Below, piece after piece: positions 1-8,259 of a DNA stretch of 62,688 bases (the first letter of the stretch is position 1; each line of letters begins with the position of its first letter). The notes below the pieces were generated by a model, which saw nothing but the letters and a program-made list of their open reading frames with translations, did not search any database and was not told where the DNA came from. Origin of the DNA: Muribaculaceae bacterium (GTDB lineage: Bacteria > Bacteroidota > Bacteroidia > Bacteroidales > Muribaculaceae); assembly GCA_017940245.1 (NCBI GenBank), contig JAGAYZ010000045.1:1-62688 (forward strand), given 5' to 3'. The position numbers were made by a program, and so were the translations under genes.

Positions 1-19
1 TAGATTGTCCCTGCTGGAC

Positions 20-65
20 TGCGGATTACAAATCCGCACTTAACTGCGGCGGGATTACAAATCCC
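20..65. repeat. REP-like pair of short palindromes
   Basis: Two related palindromes sit side by side: T-GCGGATT-ACA-AATCCGC-A (20-38) and GGGATT-ACA-AATCCC (51-65). Both have an ACA loop and GGATT/AATCC arms. From general knowledge, dispersed repeats of this GGATTACAAATCC type are common between Bacteroidetes genes and give spurious translations such as DYKSA or ITNP. The rest of 1-176 holds no convincing gene: one frame is open from the left edge to the stop at 171-173, but it only translates the repeat and low-complexity sequence. Confidence 0.6.
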
Positions 66-176
66 ACCGAACCGAAAGTTCATCGGCGGCAAATACAACG
101 GCTACTGGCCCGAACAGTAACCCGCCCCACCGAAAAACGAAACGACAACAAAAAAGAACAAACAAAAGAATAAGAC

Positions 177-1607
177 ATGAGATACCTAGAAATATTTAAG
201 CAACTGAATGCCGTCCCTCGTCCATCGCACCACGAGGAACGCGTGGCCGACTTCTTGTGCCAGTTTGCCCTGAACCTGGGCTTGCAATATGACCGCGACG
301 AGCACAACTGCGTAGTCATACGCAAGCCGGCAACACCCGGGCACGAGAATGCGACCCCCATTGTCATTCTCAACCACATGGACATGGTGTGTGTGGCCGA
401 ACCCGGAAAAACCTTCGACCCGCTCAACGACCCTATCGAGGCCTACGTCGACGGCGAGTGGATGCGCGCCCGCGGCACCTCGCTCGGTGCCGACAACGGC
501 ATCGGCCTGTCGATGGCATTGGCCATTCTGGAAGATGACACCATCGTGCACGGCCCGCTTGAAGTCATCACCACCACCAACGAGGAAGACGGCATGACCG
601 GTGCCGCCAACCTATCGCCCGACTTTATCAAGGGACGCAAAGTGATTAACCTCGACTCTGAAGACTACGACACCATCACCACCGGTGCCGCCGGTGCCTA
701 CCTGCAAATCCATCACCTGCCGCTCACGCGCGTGCCTGCTCCCAGCGGCCAGCTGCGCTGGTACAACATCGACATCGATGGCGGCCGCGGCGGACACTCG
801 GGCGTGGACATCAACAAGGGTCGCGCCAGCGCCACCACGCTGATGTGGGCGCTGCTCTCGGCCATCGGCGACGACGACGTGGTGAATCTGGCCGACCTTT
901 CCATTGGCGAGGCCAACGCTTCTATTGCATCAAGTGCTCACGCCGTGATCTGCCTCGAAGACGATGGCAGCGATGCCTTGCTCAAAGCTCGCGAAGAGCA
1001 CTTCAACCAGTGGCTGCGCGAAGAATATGGTACCACCGACCCTGGCCTGCGTTGCCGCATCACTCCTGCCCAGCCCAGCAAGAGCATCATCAGCAGTGAT
1101 GATGTCGATGCACTGCTCACCGCGTTGGAGCAGATTCCGCAAGGCGTGGTCAAGATGAGCGAAGATATGCCTGGAACCGTGGAGACATCAAACAATGTGG
1201 GACGCATCACCGCCGATCGCCGCGAATTCACCATTTCCACCCACACCCGCAGTTTCATCGAGGACGACATGGTGGCGCTGGGCGAACAAATACGCGACAT
1301 CTTTGCCGAGCAAGGAGCCACCACCGAACTGGTGATGTCGGCTCCGGCATGGCAAGAAAACCAGCACTCCGATTTTCTGCGACTCACCAGCGACACCTTC
1401 AACGATGTGCTGGGATGGCGGCCGCGCATGGTGGCCATGCACTTTGTGCTGGAAGCAGGCTTCTTTGTGCAAAAGTTCCCCGGGATAGAAATGGCATCCA
1501 TCGGACCAAAGATTGTGGAGCCCCACAGCACTGGCGAGCATGTGAAACTTTCAACTTGCACCGACATCTGGAACGTCACTATCGAACTCCTTAGGCGACT
1601 TGCATAG
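177..1607 (+). CDS. pepD: Aminoacyl-histidine dipeptidase (M20 family, PepD-like)
   Basis: Cytosolic metallo-dipeptidase that hydrolyses Xaa-His and other dipeptides. The 476 residues match the usual PepD length. M20-type metal-site motifs are visible in order: ILNHMDMV (first His/Asp ligand, about residue 62), GTSLGADNGIG (bridging Asp, about 107), TTNEEDGM (catalytic Glu pair, about 137) and LDSED (about 161). The C-terminal end has the family GPKIVEPHSTGEHV segment carrying the last His ligand. There is no signal peptide. The start ATG follows an A-rich tract typical of Bacteroidetes translation initiation. It is transcribed alone, with a repeat-rich region upstream and the Lrp-type regulator downstream from its own promoter. 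The family assignment is secure; substrate preference is inferred. Confidence 0.95.
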   Translation: MRYLEIFKQLNAVPRPSHHEERVADFLCQFALNLGLQYDRDEHNCVVIRKPATPGHENATPIVILNHMDMVCVAEPGKTFDPLNDPIEAYVDGEWMRARGTSLGADNGIGLSMALAILEDDTIVHGPLEVITTTNEEDGMTGAANLSPDFIKGRKVINLDSEDYDTITTGAAGAYLQIHHLPLTRVPAPSGQLRWYNIDIDGGRGGHSGVDINKGRASATTLMWALLSAIGDDDVVNLADLSIGEANASIASSAHAVICLEDDGSDALLKAREEHFNQWLREEYGTTDPGLRCRITPAQPSKSIISSDDVDALLTALEQIPQGVVKMSEDMPGTVETSNNVGRITADRREFTISTHTRSFIEDDMVALGEQIRDIFAEQGATTELVMSAPAWQENQHSDFLRLTSDTFNDVLGWRPRMVAMHFVLEAGFFVQKFPGIEMASIGPKIVEPHSTGEHVKLSTCTDIWNVTIELLRRLA

Positions 1608-1678
1608 TCAAAAAACGCCTCTCATTTGTTAAAAATAGAATATTTTGCTATTATTTTTTAATTTTTACTTTCAATTTA

Positions 1679-1711
1679 TTTGCATATCCGTTTTTTTTAT
1701 GCGTAACTTTG
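1679..1711 (+). promoter_or_regulatory. Promoter of the Lrp/AsnC gene
   Basis: A -33 TTTG (1679-1682) and a -7 TAACTTTG (1704-1711) are separated by 21 bp, matching the Bacteroidetes primary sigma consensus TTTG / TAnnTTTG. Predicted transcription start is near 1717, leaving a leader of about 60 nt before the ATG at 1779. Confidence 0.75.
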
Positions 1712-1778
1712 CAACCCCATATATTGAGAGTGTTTTATAGATATACATTCATTTTACTCACATAACAAATAATTTATT

Positions 1779-2273
1779 ATGGCTCCAGCTAAACTCGACA
1801 ATCTGGATTTTAAAATCCTGAAAATGTTATCCATTAATGCACGTAAGCCGTATCTTGAAATTGCACGTGCATGCAACGTGAGTGGCGCTGCCATTCATCA
1901 GCGCATCCAAAAACTTTACAACATGGGCGTCATCAATGGCTCCATGACTTTGATCAACCCCGAAATGGTGGGCTACGACACCTGTGCATTCGTCGGTCTT
2001 TTCGTCAGCGACCCAGCAAAATTCAACGATGTTATTGAAGGCCTCAAAGCCATGCCCGAAGTAGTGGAGTGCTACTACACCACTGGCAAATATGACATCT
2101 TCATCAAGCTCTATGCGCACAACAACGAGCACATGCTCACCTCCATTTTGGACAAGTTCCTGCAGATGGGCATTGCCCGTAGCGAAACACTGATTACGTT
2201 CAAGGAAGTGTTCAAGCGCCAGCTGCCTATAGCTGCCGATGGGCTGGACGAAGCCGCCCTGGCAGAAAAGTAA
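1779..2273 (+). CDS. Lrp/AsnC family transcriptional regulator
   Basis: DNA-binding regulator of the feast/famine family. The N-terminal 60 residues form the winged helix-turn-helix (LDNLDFKILKMLSINARKPYLEIA, then SGAAIHQRIQKL as the recognition helix). Residues of about 70-150 form the RAM ligand-binding/oligomerisation domain (GYDTCAFVGLFV, EVVECYYTTGKYDIFIKLYA). The 164 residues fit the family. Such proteins form octamers and sense amino acids; the effector here cannot be read from sequence. It stands alone between its own promoter and a strong terminator. Sitting beside a dipeptidase gene is compatible with a role in amino-acid or peptide metabolism, but that is inference. Confidence 0.93.
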   Translation: MAPAKLDNLDFKILKMLSINARKPYLEIARACNVSGAAIHQRIQKLYNMGVINGSMTLINPEMVGYDTCAFVGLFVSDPAKFNDVIEGLKAMPEVVECYYTTGKYDIFIKLYAHNNEHMLTSILDKFLQMGIARSETLITFKEVFKRQLPIAADGLDEAALAEK

Positions 2274-2295
2274 TCACATCATCTCATTAAATGAG

Positions 2296-2339
2296 ACAAG
2301 AGCGCCATCCTGCTCTCAATTGCGGGATGGCGCCCTTGT
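2296..2339. terminator. Bidirectional hairpin between lrp-like gene and ompH
   Basis: Stem ACAAG-A-GCGCCATCC pairs with GGATGGCGC-C-CTTGT around a 14-nt loop. It lies between converging genes (stops at 2273 on plus and 2371 on minus), so it probably serves both. There is no long U-tract on either strand. Confidence 0.7.
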
Positions 2340-2370
2340 TCTATGGTGAAAACGCGCGGCTTGATTCGGT

Positions 2371-2865
2371 TTACAAGCCCAGTTTAGCCTTTACACGAGC
2401 GGTGACATCGGGCGTGGCCGCACCGATGTAGTGTGCTTGCGAGCGGTCGAGTATCACGGCATAGCCGCTCTCGTCGCCCACCTCTTTCACAGCAGCCTGG
2501 ATGGCGGCACGCAGTGGCCCGGTGAGCTCATCGCGCTGCCGGCTGAGTTCGGCCTCGGCACGCTGCTGGAAAGCCTGAATCTTTTTGTCGCTTTCCTGCA
2601 CTTCCTGCATGCGGCGCTCCTTGATGGTGGCCGGTGTCTCGGGGTCGGCAGCCAGCGTCTGGTAGTCGGCATACTTGATGTTGAACTCCTCCTGCATCTG
2701 CTTGTATTCGGCCTGCAACTTGGCGCTGGTGGCCTGCAACTTGGCCTCGGCCTGTGCCTTCTCGCTCATGGCGTTGAACACAGCCTGGGCGTCATAGACA
2801 GCAATGCCCTGCGCCATCAGGAGCAGGGGCATTGCCATGAAGAGTGTGAAAAGAATTCGTTTCAT
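2371..2865 (-). CDS. OmpH/Skp family periplasmic chaperone (copy 1)
   Basis: Periplasmic holdase that keeps unfolded outer-membrane proteins soluble for delivery to BamA. The N-terminal signal peptide (MKRILFTLFMAMPLLLMAQ) is followed by the strand IAVYDAQAVFNAMSEK, a long charged coiled-coil arm (about residues 40-115, rich in Q, E, K and A) and a closing strand YAVILDRSQAHYIG. The 164 residues are normal for Skp. Its ATG overlaps the stop of the preceding copy by one base (TAATG at 2863-2867), so the two are translationally coupled. It is the last gene of the minus-strand envelope cluster. The family is secure; specialisation of the three copies is unknown. Confidence 0.9.
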   Translation of the reverse strand: MKRILFTLFMAMPLLLMAQGIAVYDAQAVFNAMSEKAQAEAKLQATSAKLQAEYKQMQEEFNIKYADYQTLAADPETPATIKERRMQEVQESDKKIQAFQQRAEAELSRQRDELTGPLRAAIQAAVKEVGDESGYAVILDRSQAHYIGAATPDVTARVKAKLGL

Positions 2866-3377
2866 TATTTGATACCCAGTTTAGCCTTCACCTTGGCACT
2901 GATATCCTCGGCACCGGCGCCATGATAAACGATCGATGGAATCGACAGGTCGTAGATAAAGGTGTAACCACCCTCGGCACCCACTGCCTGAATGGCGTTC
3001 TGCAGTTTCTGCGAGATGGGAGCAAGCAGGGTATCCTGTTGCTTCTGCAAGTCCTGTGCGGCAGTCTGCTGGAAGTTCTGGATCTTCTGATACTCGGTCT
3101 GCAGCTCTTCCTGGTGACGTTGCTTGATAGCATCGGGAGTGCTGGGGTCCTTCTCTTGAGCCTCATAATCGGTGAGTTTCTTCTGGAAGGCCTCCTGCAG
3201 ATTCTTGTACTCGGCCTCATAGCGGTCGCTAGCAGTTTTCAAGGTGTTCTCGGCAGTAGCTTTCTCGGGCATCACGTTAAAGATTTCCTGCGAGTTAATA
3301 ACACCAAACTTAGCGGTTTGAGCCATCAGGCACATGGGGGCGGCCACGAGAGCCGCGAGCATAATTTTCTTGAACAT
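2865..3377 (-). CDS. OmpH/Skp family periplasmic chaperone (copy 2)
   Basis: Second Skp-like chaperone, 170 residues, with signal peptide MFKKIMLAALVAAPMCLMAQ. The mature part keeps the family layout: strand FGVINSQEIFNVMPEK, coiled-coil arms of about residues 45-120, and strand YTFIYDLSIPSIVY. It is most similar to copy 1 (same NSQEIFNVMPEKA / DAQAVFNAMSEKA opening and the same VKAKLGIK / VKAKLGL end), which points to a local duplication. It is coupled to copy 1 by a one-base stop/start overlap and lies 88 bp after copy 3. Both copies probably act as homo- or hetero-trimers in the periplasm; that is family knowledge, not visible here. Confidence 0.9.
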   Translation of the reverse strand: MFKKIMLAALVAAPMCLMAQTAKFGVINSQEIFNVMPEKATAENTLKTASDRYEAEYKNLQEAFQKKLTDYEAQEKDPSTPDAIKQRHQEELQTEYQKIQNFQQTAAQDLQKQQDTLLAPISQKLQNAIQAVGAEGGYTFIYDLSIPSIVYHGAGAEDISAKVKAKLGIK

Positions 3378-3465
3378 TTTTTTATTTTAGTTTAAGTGAT
3401 TATTATTTCTGTAATAGGCGTTATGGGGAAGCAATAGGCATTTGAGCTATCCCTTATTCATTTAA

Positions 3466-3981
3466 TTAATTGGAATATCCCAGCTTGGCCAGCACCTCGT
3501 TACTCACGTCGATGCGTGGGCTGGCAAAGATGATGCTCTGCGACGAGGCACGGTCGAAGATCACTTGGAAACCACGCTCCTCGCTCACCTTCTTGCAAGC
3601 GTTATACACATCGTCTTGAATGGGCTTGATGAGCGACTCGCGCTTCTTGAACAGTTCGCCCTGCGGGCCGAAGTACTTATACTGAAGCTGCGAGGCTTCT
3701 TTTTCTTTGGCCACGATTTCCTCTTCTTTTTTCTTCTTCTGCTCGTCGGTGAGGAACACCATGTCGGCTTGGTAGTTCTTATACATCGTGTCGGCCTCCT
3801 TCTTGAGTTCATCCACCTCACGTTGCCAGCGCTGCGAGACCTGATTCAGTTGCTCATTTGCCATCTCATAGGCCGGAATGTTTTTCAGCACATACTCCAT
3901 ATCCACCAGAGCAAACTTCTGTGCATCGGCTGTGAACATGCAAGCCAGCACAGCGACCAATGTTAATGCAATTTTCTTCAT
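3466..3981 (-). CDS. OmpH/Skp family periplasmic chaperone (copy 3)
   Basis: Third Skp-like protein, 171 residues from the ATG at 3981. That start was chosen because it gives a clean signal peptide (MKKIALTLVAVLACMFTADAQ) and is preceded by AAAGAA; an open frame continues upstream to 4092 but encodes no leader-like sequence. The mature part starts FALVDMEYVLKNIPAYEMA, the typical OmpH opening. A very charged coiled-coil follows (KKKKEEEIVAKEKEASQL), then QVIFDRASSQSIIFASPRIDVSNEVLAKLGY. It is more divergent than the other two and resembles the standard Bacteroidetes OmpH found directly downstream of bamA, from which it is separated by 116 bp. Confidence 0.9.
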   Translation of the reverse strand: MKKIALTLVAVLACMFTADAQKFALVDMEYVLKNIPAYEMANEQLNQVSQRWQREVDELKKEADTMYKNYQADMVFLTDEQKKKKEEEIVAKEKEASQLQYKYFGPQGELFKKRESLIKPIQDDVYNACKKVSEERGFQVIFDRASSQSIIFASPRIDVSNEVLAKLGYSN

Positions 3982-4097
3982 TTCTTTTATGATTTGAATG
4001 TTATGTAAAAAATCTTGTTCGTTTGACCCCACAGGGCGCAAAAGGTTTAATCGATGCCGTTGCGCAACGTCCTTGACCCTGCTCCCGGGCACTGAAA

Positions 4098-6752
4098 TTA
4101 GAATTCCTGGCCCAGCACAAAGTGGAAGTTGCCTCCACCTTTCTTGCCCATCACCTTGTCGAAGCCGTAACCCCAGTCAATTCCCAGCATACCGATCATG
4201 GGCAGGAAGATGCGTGCACCCACACCGGCCGAGCGCTTGATGTCGAATGGGTTGAAGTCTTTTACGCTTTGCCATGCGTTGCCGCCTTCCAGGAACACCA
4301 GGGGATAGATGGTGGCGCTGGTGGAGAGCATGAGCGGGAAGTGAAGTTCCACCACAAAGCGGTCGTAGGCATAACCTTCGAAGCCCCACGGAGTGAAGGC
4401 TCCGTTTTCATAACCACGCAATGCAATGGTTTCGGTAGCATAGGTGTAACTGCCGCTCATGCCGTCGCCACCCACATAGAATGTCTCAAATGGCGACTTC
4501 AAGTGCTTGTTCCAGCTGCCCAGCAAACCGAAGTCGGCACGCGTCATCAGCACCAGCGTCCAGCGGCCGTCGGGGTCGGTGAGCGGGGTGTAAGTACGGG
4601 CCTGGAACTTGAGTTTCCAGTATTCGATCCAGCGATATAGTTCCTTCTTGTCGGACTCCAGCGTGGACTGGCTCAGCGCTTTCCAGTTTTTATTGCCAAA
4701 TAGCGCGGCAGGTGGCGTAGCATGGAAACTCAGCGAGAACGAGCTACCCTTGCGCGTGTAGAGCGGGTTGTCGATACTGTTACGCGACAGCGTGAATCCC
4801 AGCACGATGGAGTTAGACACACCATTGTTCATATAATAAAGGTATTCCCAGTTCTTGAGGCTATACCACTGATAGCTGATATCGGCCATAATGGTGAAAT
4901 AGTCATCGGGCCACTTGAGGCGCTTGCCGAAGCCCACCGTCACACCGGCCATCTGCAAATATTTACTGGGGTCGTAGGCGTTCTCATAATAGTTATAACC
5001 GCTACCACCATTATAGTAATAGGGATTGTAACCATAACCATACAGGTTGCTGCTGTTCATGAGCATGTTCTGGTAATAGTTCTGGTATTGGCGGTTATAA
5101 TACGATGAGTTGATACCCGTCTGGCGGCTATAGAAGGCCGACACCGAGAGCGAGTTGGGACGCTTGCCGCCAAACCACGGATCCAGGAACGACAGGCTGT
5201 AGGCCTGATAGTACTTGGCATTGGTCTGCGCGCTGATGGTGAACGTCTGTCCGTCGCCCTGCGGTATAATACCTTTGTAGGACGAAGGGTGGAACAGGTT
5301 CTTGATAGAGAAGTTGGTAAATTTCAAGCTCAGCTTGCCCAAGATACCCGTCTGTCCCCATCCGGCCGAAAACTCAATCTGGTCGTTGGCTTTCGATTCC
5401 AGGTTCAGAATGATGTCAACCGTACCATTTTCCTCGTTGGGTTCGGGGCGGATGTCCATCTTTTCGGGGTCGAAGTGTCCGGTCTGCGCTATTTCACGGG
5501 CCGAACGCATCAGGTCGTTTTTCGAGAACAAGTCGCCGGGACGGATGCGCAACTCGCGGCGCACCACCTTTTCATACAGACGGTCGTTACCATTGATCAC
5601 CACCTTATTAATACGGGCTTGCTTGCCTTCATACATGCGCATTTCCAGGTCTATGCTGTCGCCTTGCACCTTGGCCTCTACCGGAATGAGCTGATAGAAC
5701 AGATAGCCATTGTTCATATACAGGTTGGCCACGGCATCGTCGTCTTCCTGCGTGCGCTTGTTGAGCAACTTCTGGTTATACACATCGCCCTTACGAATGC
5801 CCAGCACCTCGTCAAGCAGCGAAGCGGGATAGACCGTGTTGCCCACCCACGACACACTGTTAATGTAGTAGCGCGGGCCTTCCTCGACGGTGATGTGCAC
5901 ATCTACGAGTTTTTCGTTATAGTTAGTCACGCTGTCGGCCACGATGCGGGCATCGCGATAGCCCTTCTCGTTATACTTGTCGATGATGCGCTGCAAGTCG
6001 TCTTCGTAGTCGGTGCGCACAAATTTTTTCTGGCTGAACAGCTTGAGCAGGTCGTTCTTCTCGTTGGTCTTCTTCATCGTGCGCTTGATGGCGCGGTCGC
6101 TGAGCACATGGTTGCCCTCGATATAGATTTTGTGAACCTTGATTTTCTCGTTCTTGTCCACATCTATGTCAACAATCACTTCATTTTTCTTGCTCAGGTC
6201 TTCGGTCTGACGTACATTGCACACGGCCTTTTCAAAGCCCTTGCCGGCATAGTATTTCTCCACAATCTGCTTGATGCGGTTGGCGATGTTGGGCGTCATC
6301 TGGTTGCCGGTCATGGTGCCCAGGCGTTCGATCAGGTCTTTCTTCTCGCCGCCCTTCACACCATTGAAATTGACGGTCGACACACGCGGTTGCTGACGCA
6401 AGTTGAACACGAGCCAGGCCCGGTCTTTGTATATTTTCTCTACCTGAATTTGCACCTTCGAGAACAGACCCTGGCGCCAGAAGCGCTTGGCCACATTCTT
6501 GAGGTCGTCGCCCGGAATCTCAATGCGCTGTCCCACCGACATGCCTGAATAGCCGATGATGATGTTATCCTCATAGTTGTCCACACCCTGCACCTTGATG
6601 CCGGCCACTTCATACTTGGAGGGCGCTCCGGTGAACACAATCTTGGGATTGAACACGGTGTCGTTGACCGTGTAAGTTTCCTGCACTTGTGCCTTCACCG
6701 AGGTTGCTGCCAGAGCCAATGCTGCAATGAGTAAAACTATCTTGTTTTGCAT
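4098..6752 (-). CDS. bamA: Outer membrane protein assembly factor BamA
   Basis: Omp85 insertase that folds and inserts beta-barrel proteins into the outer membrane. The 884 residues comprise a signal peptide (MQNKIVLLIAALALAATSVKA), five POTRA domains over about residues 45-440 (for example STVNFNGVKGGEKKDLIERLG; KIYIEGNHVLSDRAIKRTM; VVINGNDRLYEKVVRREL) and a C-terminal 16-strand barrel ending in HFVLGQEF with a terminal Phe. Barrel motifs include RGY (ALRGYENG) and GAGARIFLPMIGMLGIDWGYGFD-type strands. A Tyr/Asn-rich insertion of about 45 residues (roughly 548-596) probably forms an extracellular loop. The gene order uppS-bamA-ompH is conserved in Bacteroidetes and makes functional sense. 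Confidence 0.97.
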   Translation of the reverse strand: MQNKIVLLIAALALAATSVKAQVQETYTVNDTVFNPKIVFTGAPSKYEVAGIKVQGVDNYEDNIIIGYSGMSVGQRIEIPGDDLKNVAKRFWRQGLFSKVQIQVEKIYKDRAWLVFNLRQQPRVSTVNFNGVKGGEKKDLIERLGTMTGNQMTPNIANRIKQIVEKYYAGKGFEKAVCNVRQTEDLSKKNEVIVDIDVDKNEKIKVHKIYIEGNHVLSDRAIKRTMKKTNEKNDLLKLFSQKKFVRTDYEDDLQRIIDKYNEKGYRDARIVADSVTNYNEKLVDVHITVEEGPRYYINSVSWVGNTVYPASLLDEVLGIRKGDVYNQKLLNKRTQEDDDAVANLYMNNGYLFYQLIPVEAKVQGDSIDLEMRMYEGKQARINKVVINGNDRLYEKVVRRELRIRPGDLFSKNDLMRSAREIAQTGHFDPEKMDIRPEPNEENGTVDIILNLESKANDQIEFSAGWGQTGILGKLSLKFTNFSIKNLFHPSSYKGIIPQGDGQTFTISAQTNAKYYQAYSLSFLDPWFGGKRPNSLSVSAFYSRQTGINSSYYNRQYQNYYQNMLMNSSNLYGYGYNPYYYNGGSGYNYYENAYDPSKYLQMAGVTVGFGKRLKWPDDYFTIMADISYQWYSLKNWEYLYYMNNGVSNSIVLGFTLSRNSIDNPLYTRKGSSFSLSFHATPPAALFGNKNWKALSQSTLESDKKELYRWIEYWKLKFQARTYTPLTDPDGRWTLVLMTRADFGLLGSWNKHLKSPFETFYVGGDGMSGSYTYATETIALRGYENGAFTPWGFEGYAYDRFVVELHFPLMLSTSATIYPLVFLEGGNAWQSVKDFNPFDIKRSAGVGARIFLPMIGMLGIDWGYGFDKVMGKKGGGNFHFVLGQEF

Positions 6753-6782
6753 ATTATATCGTGTCTATATTTTTCGTCAGTT

Positions 6783-7562
6783 TCATTGATTATGTTGCTG
6801 GCCGCGCACCTGTTCGCTGGTTTTCCCGAAGCGGCGCTCGCGCGACTGAAAGTCGGCCAGGGCCGCCACAAAGTCGTCGCGGGTAAAAGCAGGCCAATAT
6901 TTATCGGTGAAATACAGTTCGCTATAGGCAATCTGCCACAGCAGATAGTTGCTCACGCGCAAGTCGCCGCCGGTGCGGATGAGCAGGTCGGGGTCGGGCA
7001 TTGCAGCCGTGGCCATGCTCGCGCTCACCAGTCGCTCATCGATGTCGGCAGGCCGCACTTGGCCTTCGGCCACTTGCGTGGCAATGCGCCGGCAGGCCTC
7101 CACTATTTCCCATCGCGACGAGTAGCTCAGTGCCAAGCACAGTGTCAGTCCGGAGCACGATGCCGTGTCGGCCATGCAACGTTCCAGACGCTCACGTGCA
7201 AACTGCGGCATGCGAGCCGTATCGCCAATAACCGTCAGGCGCACGTTGTTGCGTATCAGGTCGGGCGTCTGCTGTTCGATGGCGGTCACCACCAGGTGCA
7301 TGAGCAGGTCCACTTCTTGCTGAGGGCGGTTCCAGTTCTCGGTCGAGAACGTGTAGAGCGTGAGGAACTTCACACCCAGTTCGCTGGCCACCTCGGTGAT
7401 TTCGCGCACCGTGTTCACGCCATTTTCATGGCCATAGGAACGCTCGTGTCCCTGCTCCTTGGCCCAACGGCCGTTGCCATCCATGATGATGGCCACGTGC
7501 TGCGGTATGCGATTGCGGTCCAGGGCTTTGAAGGCACTGTCGGTATGTTGTATTTCGTTCAT
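6783..7562 (-). CDS. uppS: Di-trans,poly-cis-undecaprenyl-diphosphate synthase (isoprenyl transferase)
   Basis: Cytosolic cis-prenyltransferase that condenses eight isopentenyl diphosphates with farnesyl diphosphate to make the C55 lipid carrier for peptidoglycan and O-antigen. The 259 residues carry all signature motifs: HVAIIMDGNGRWA with the catalytic Asp, SYGHENG, TLYTFSTENWNRP and DLLIRTGGDLRVSNYLLWQ near the C-terminus. The start at 7562 (MNEIQHTD) was preferred to an upstream in-frame start because the gene before it ends only 22 bp away. It sits directly before bamA, in the usual Bacteroidetes order. Confidence 0.96.
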   Translation of the reverse strand: MNEIQHTDSAFKALDRNRIPQHVAIIMDGNGRWAKEQGHERSYGHENGVNTVREITEVASELGVKFLTLYTFSTENWNRPQQEVDLLMHLVVTAIEQQTPDLIRNNVRLTVIGDTARMPQFARERLERCMADTASCSGLTLCLALSYSSRWEIVEACRRIATQVAEGQVRPADIDERLVSASMATAAMPDPDLLIRTGGDLRVSNYLLWQIAYSELYFTDKYWPAFTRDDFVAALADFQSRERRFGKTSEQVRGQQHNQ

Positions 7563-7584
7563 CGTTTGTTTCGCTTCGTGTTGG

Positions 7585-8259
7585 TTACTCCACATAGTGG
7601 CACTTGGTGCAACGCTTGCTGAACTCATAGGTCACCGTGAACAAGGCCAGCGAGTGCCAGTCGGTGTTCTTGGCCATGCCGTGCTTGAACCCGTAGACAT
7701 CGCTCACGTTATCGAGTTTGTCTCCGAAGTCCTTGCGCATGGTGAACTCGAAACCCAGATTCAGTCGTTCTTTGAGTTTATATTTCACACCCACCCCCAT
7801 GGGCAACGTCAGGCTGATGCCCGTGTTACCCTTGCCGGTTGTCGAGAGCACGGCTCCGAGTCCCAGCACCATGTAGGGCGAAATGCGTTTATAGTTCTTG
7901 TAGCGCGGGCCGGCACCGAAATGGAAAAAGTTAAACTCGGCCGTGGCACTCAGGTCATACAGATTGGACTTGAACTCGGCACCATAACCCTCGGGCCACT
8001 TCACGTTGGTGTCGCGCGTGCTGCCACTGATGCGGGCATAGGTGATGTTGCCCTTGAACGCCCAGCGGCTGTTGGCCACATAGCGCAGCATGGCACCGGC
8101 AGCCAGACCGGGATGCTTCCACATGTTGCTGCGGTTCACATCGCCCAGATAACCGCTCACGCCCACGGTGGGACCCACCTCAAATCGGTAGTCCTGCGCA
8201 TGCAGTGCCGTCGACATGGCCAGCATCAGCAATATCAATATGACAGATGGTCGCTTCAT
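7585..8259 (-). CDS. DUF6089 family outer-membrane beta-barrel protein
   Basis: Predicted small outer-membrane barrel of unknown function, 224 residues. A signal peptide (MKRPSVILILLMLAMSTALHAQ) precedes alternating aromatic/glycine strands: YRFEVGPTVGVSGYLGDVN, SNLYDLSATAEFNFFHFG, ISPYMVLGLGAVL and SLALFTVTYEFSKRC. From memory, this family usually neighbours bamA/uppS in Bacteroidetes, as here. The start ATG at 8257-8259 shares one base with the preceding gene's stop (TGATG), so the two are coupled. The C-terminal KRCTKCHYVE carries a CxxC that is unusual for a barrel end. Confidence 0.88.
   Translation of the reverse strand: MKRPSVILILLMLAMSTALHAQDYRFEVGPTVGVSGYLGDVNRSNMWKHPGLAAGAMLRYVANSRWAFKGNITYARISGSTRDTNVKWPEGYGAEFKSNLYDLSATAEFNFFHFGAGPRYKNYKRISPYMVLGLGAVLSTTGKGNTGISLTLPMGVGVKYKLKERLNLGFEFTMRKDFGDKLDNVSDVYGFKHGMAKNTDWHSLALFTVTYEFSKRCTKCHYVE

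Noticed and set aside
3-173. Frame open from the left edge that could be a C-terminal gene fragment
   Set aside because: It translates only the palindromic repeats (DYKSA, ITNP) and a low-complexity end; no family resemblance.
1618-1660. A/T-rich imperfect hairpin after pepD as a terminator
   Set aside because: Arms AAAAATAG and CTATTATTTTT pair only imperfectly; too weak to support.
5289-6548. Long open frame opposite bamA (419 codons)
   Set aside because: It mirrors the bamA codon pattern on the other strand, encodes a His/Leu/Val-rich sequence of no family, and bamA is certain here.
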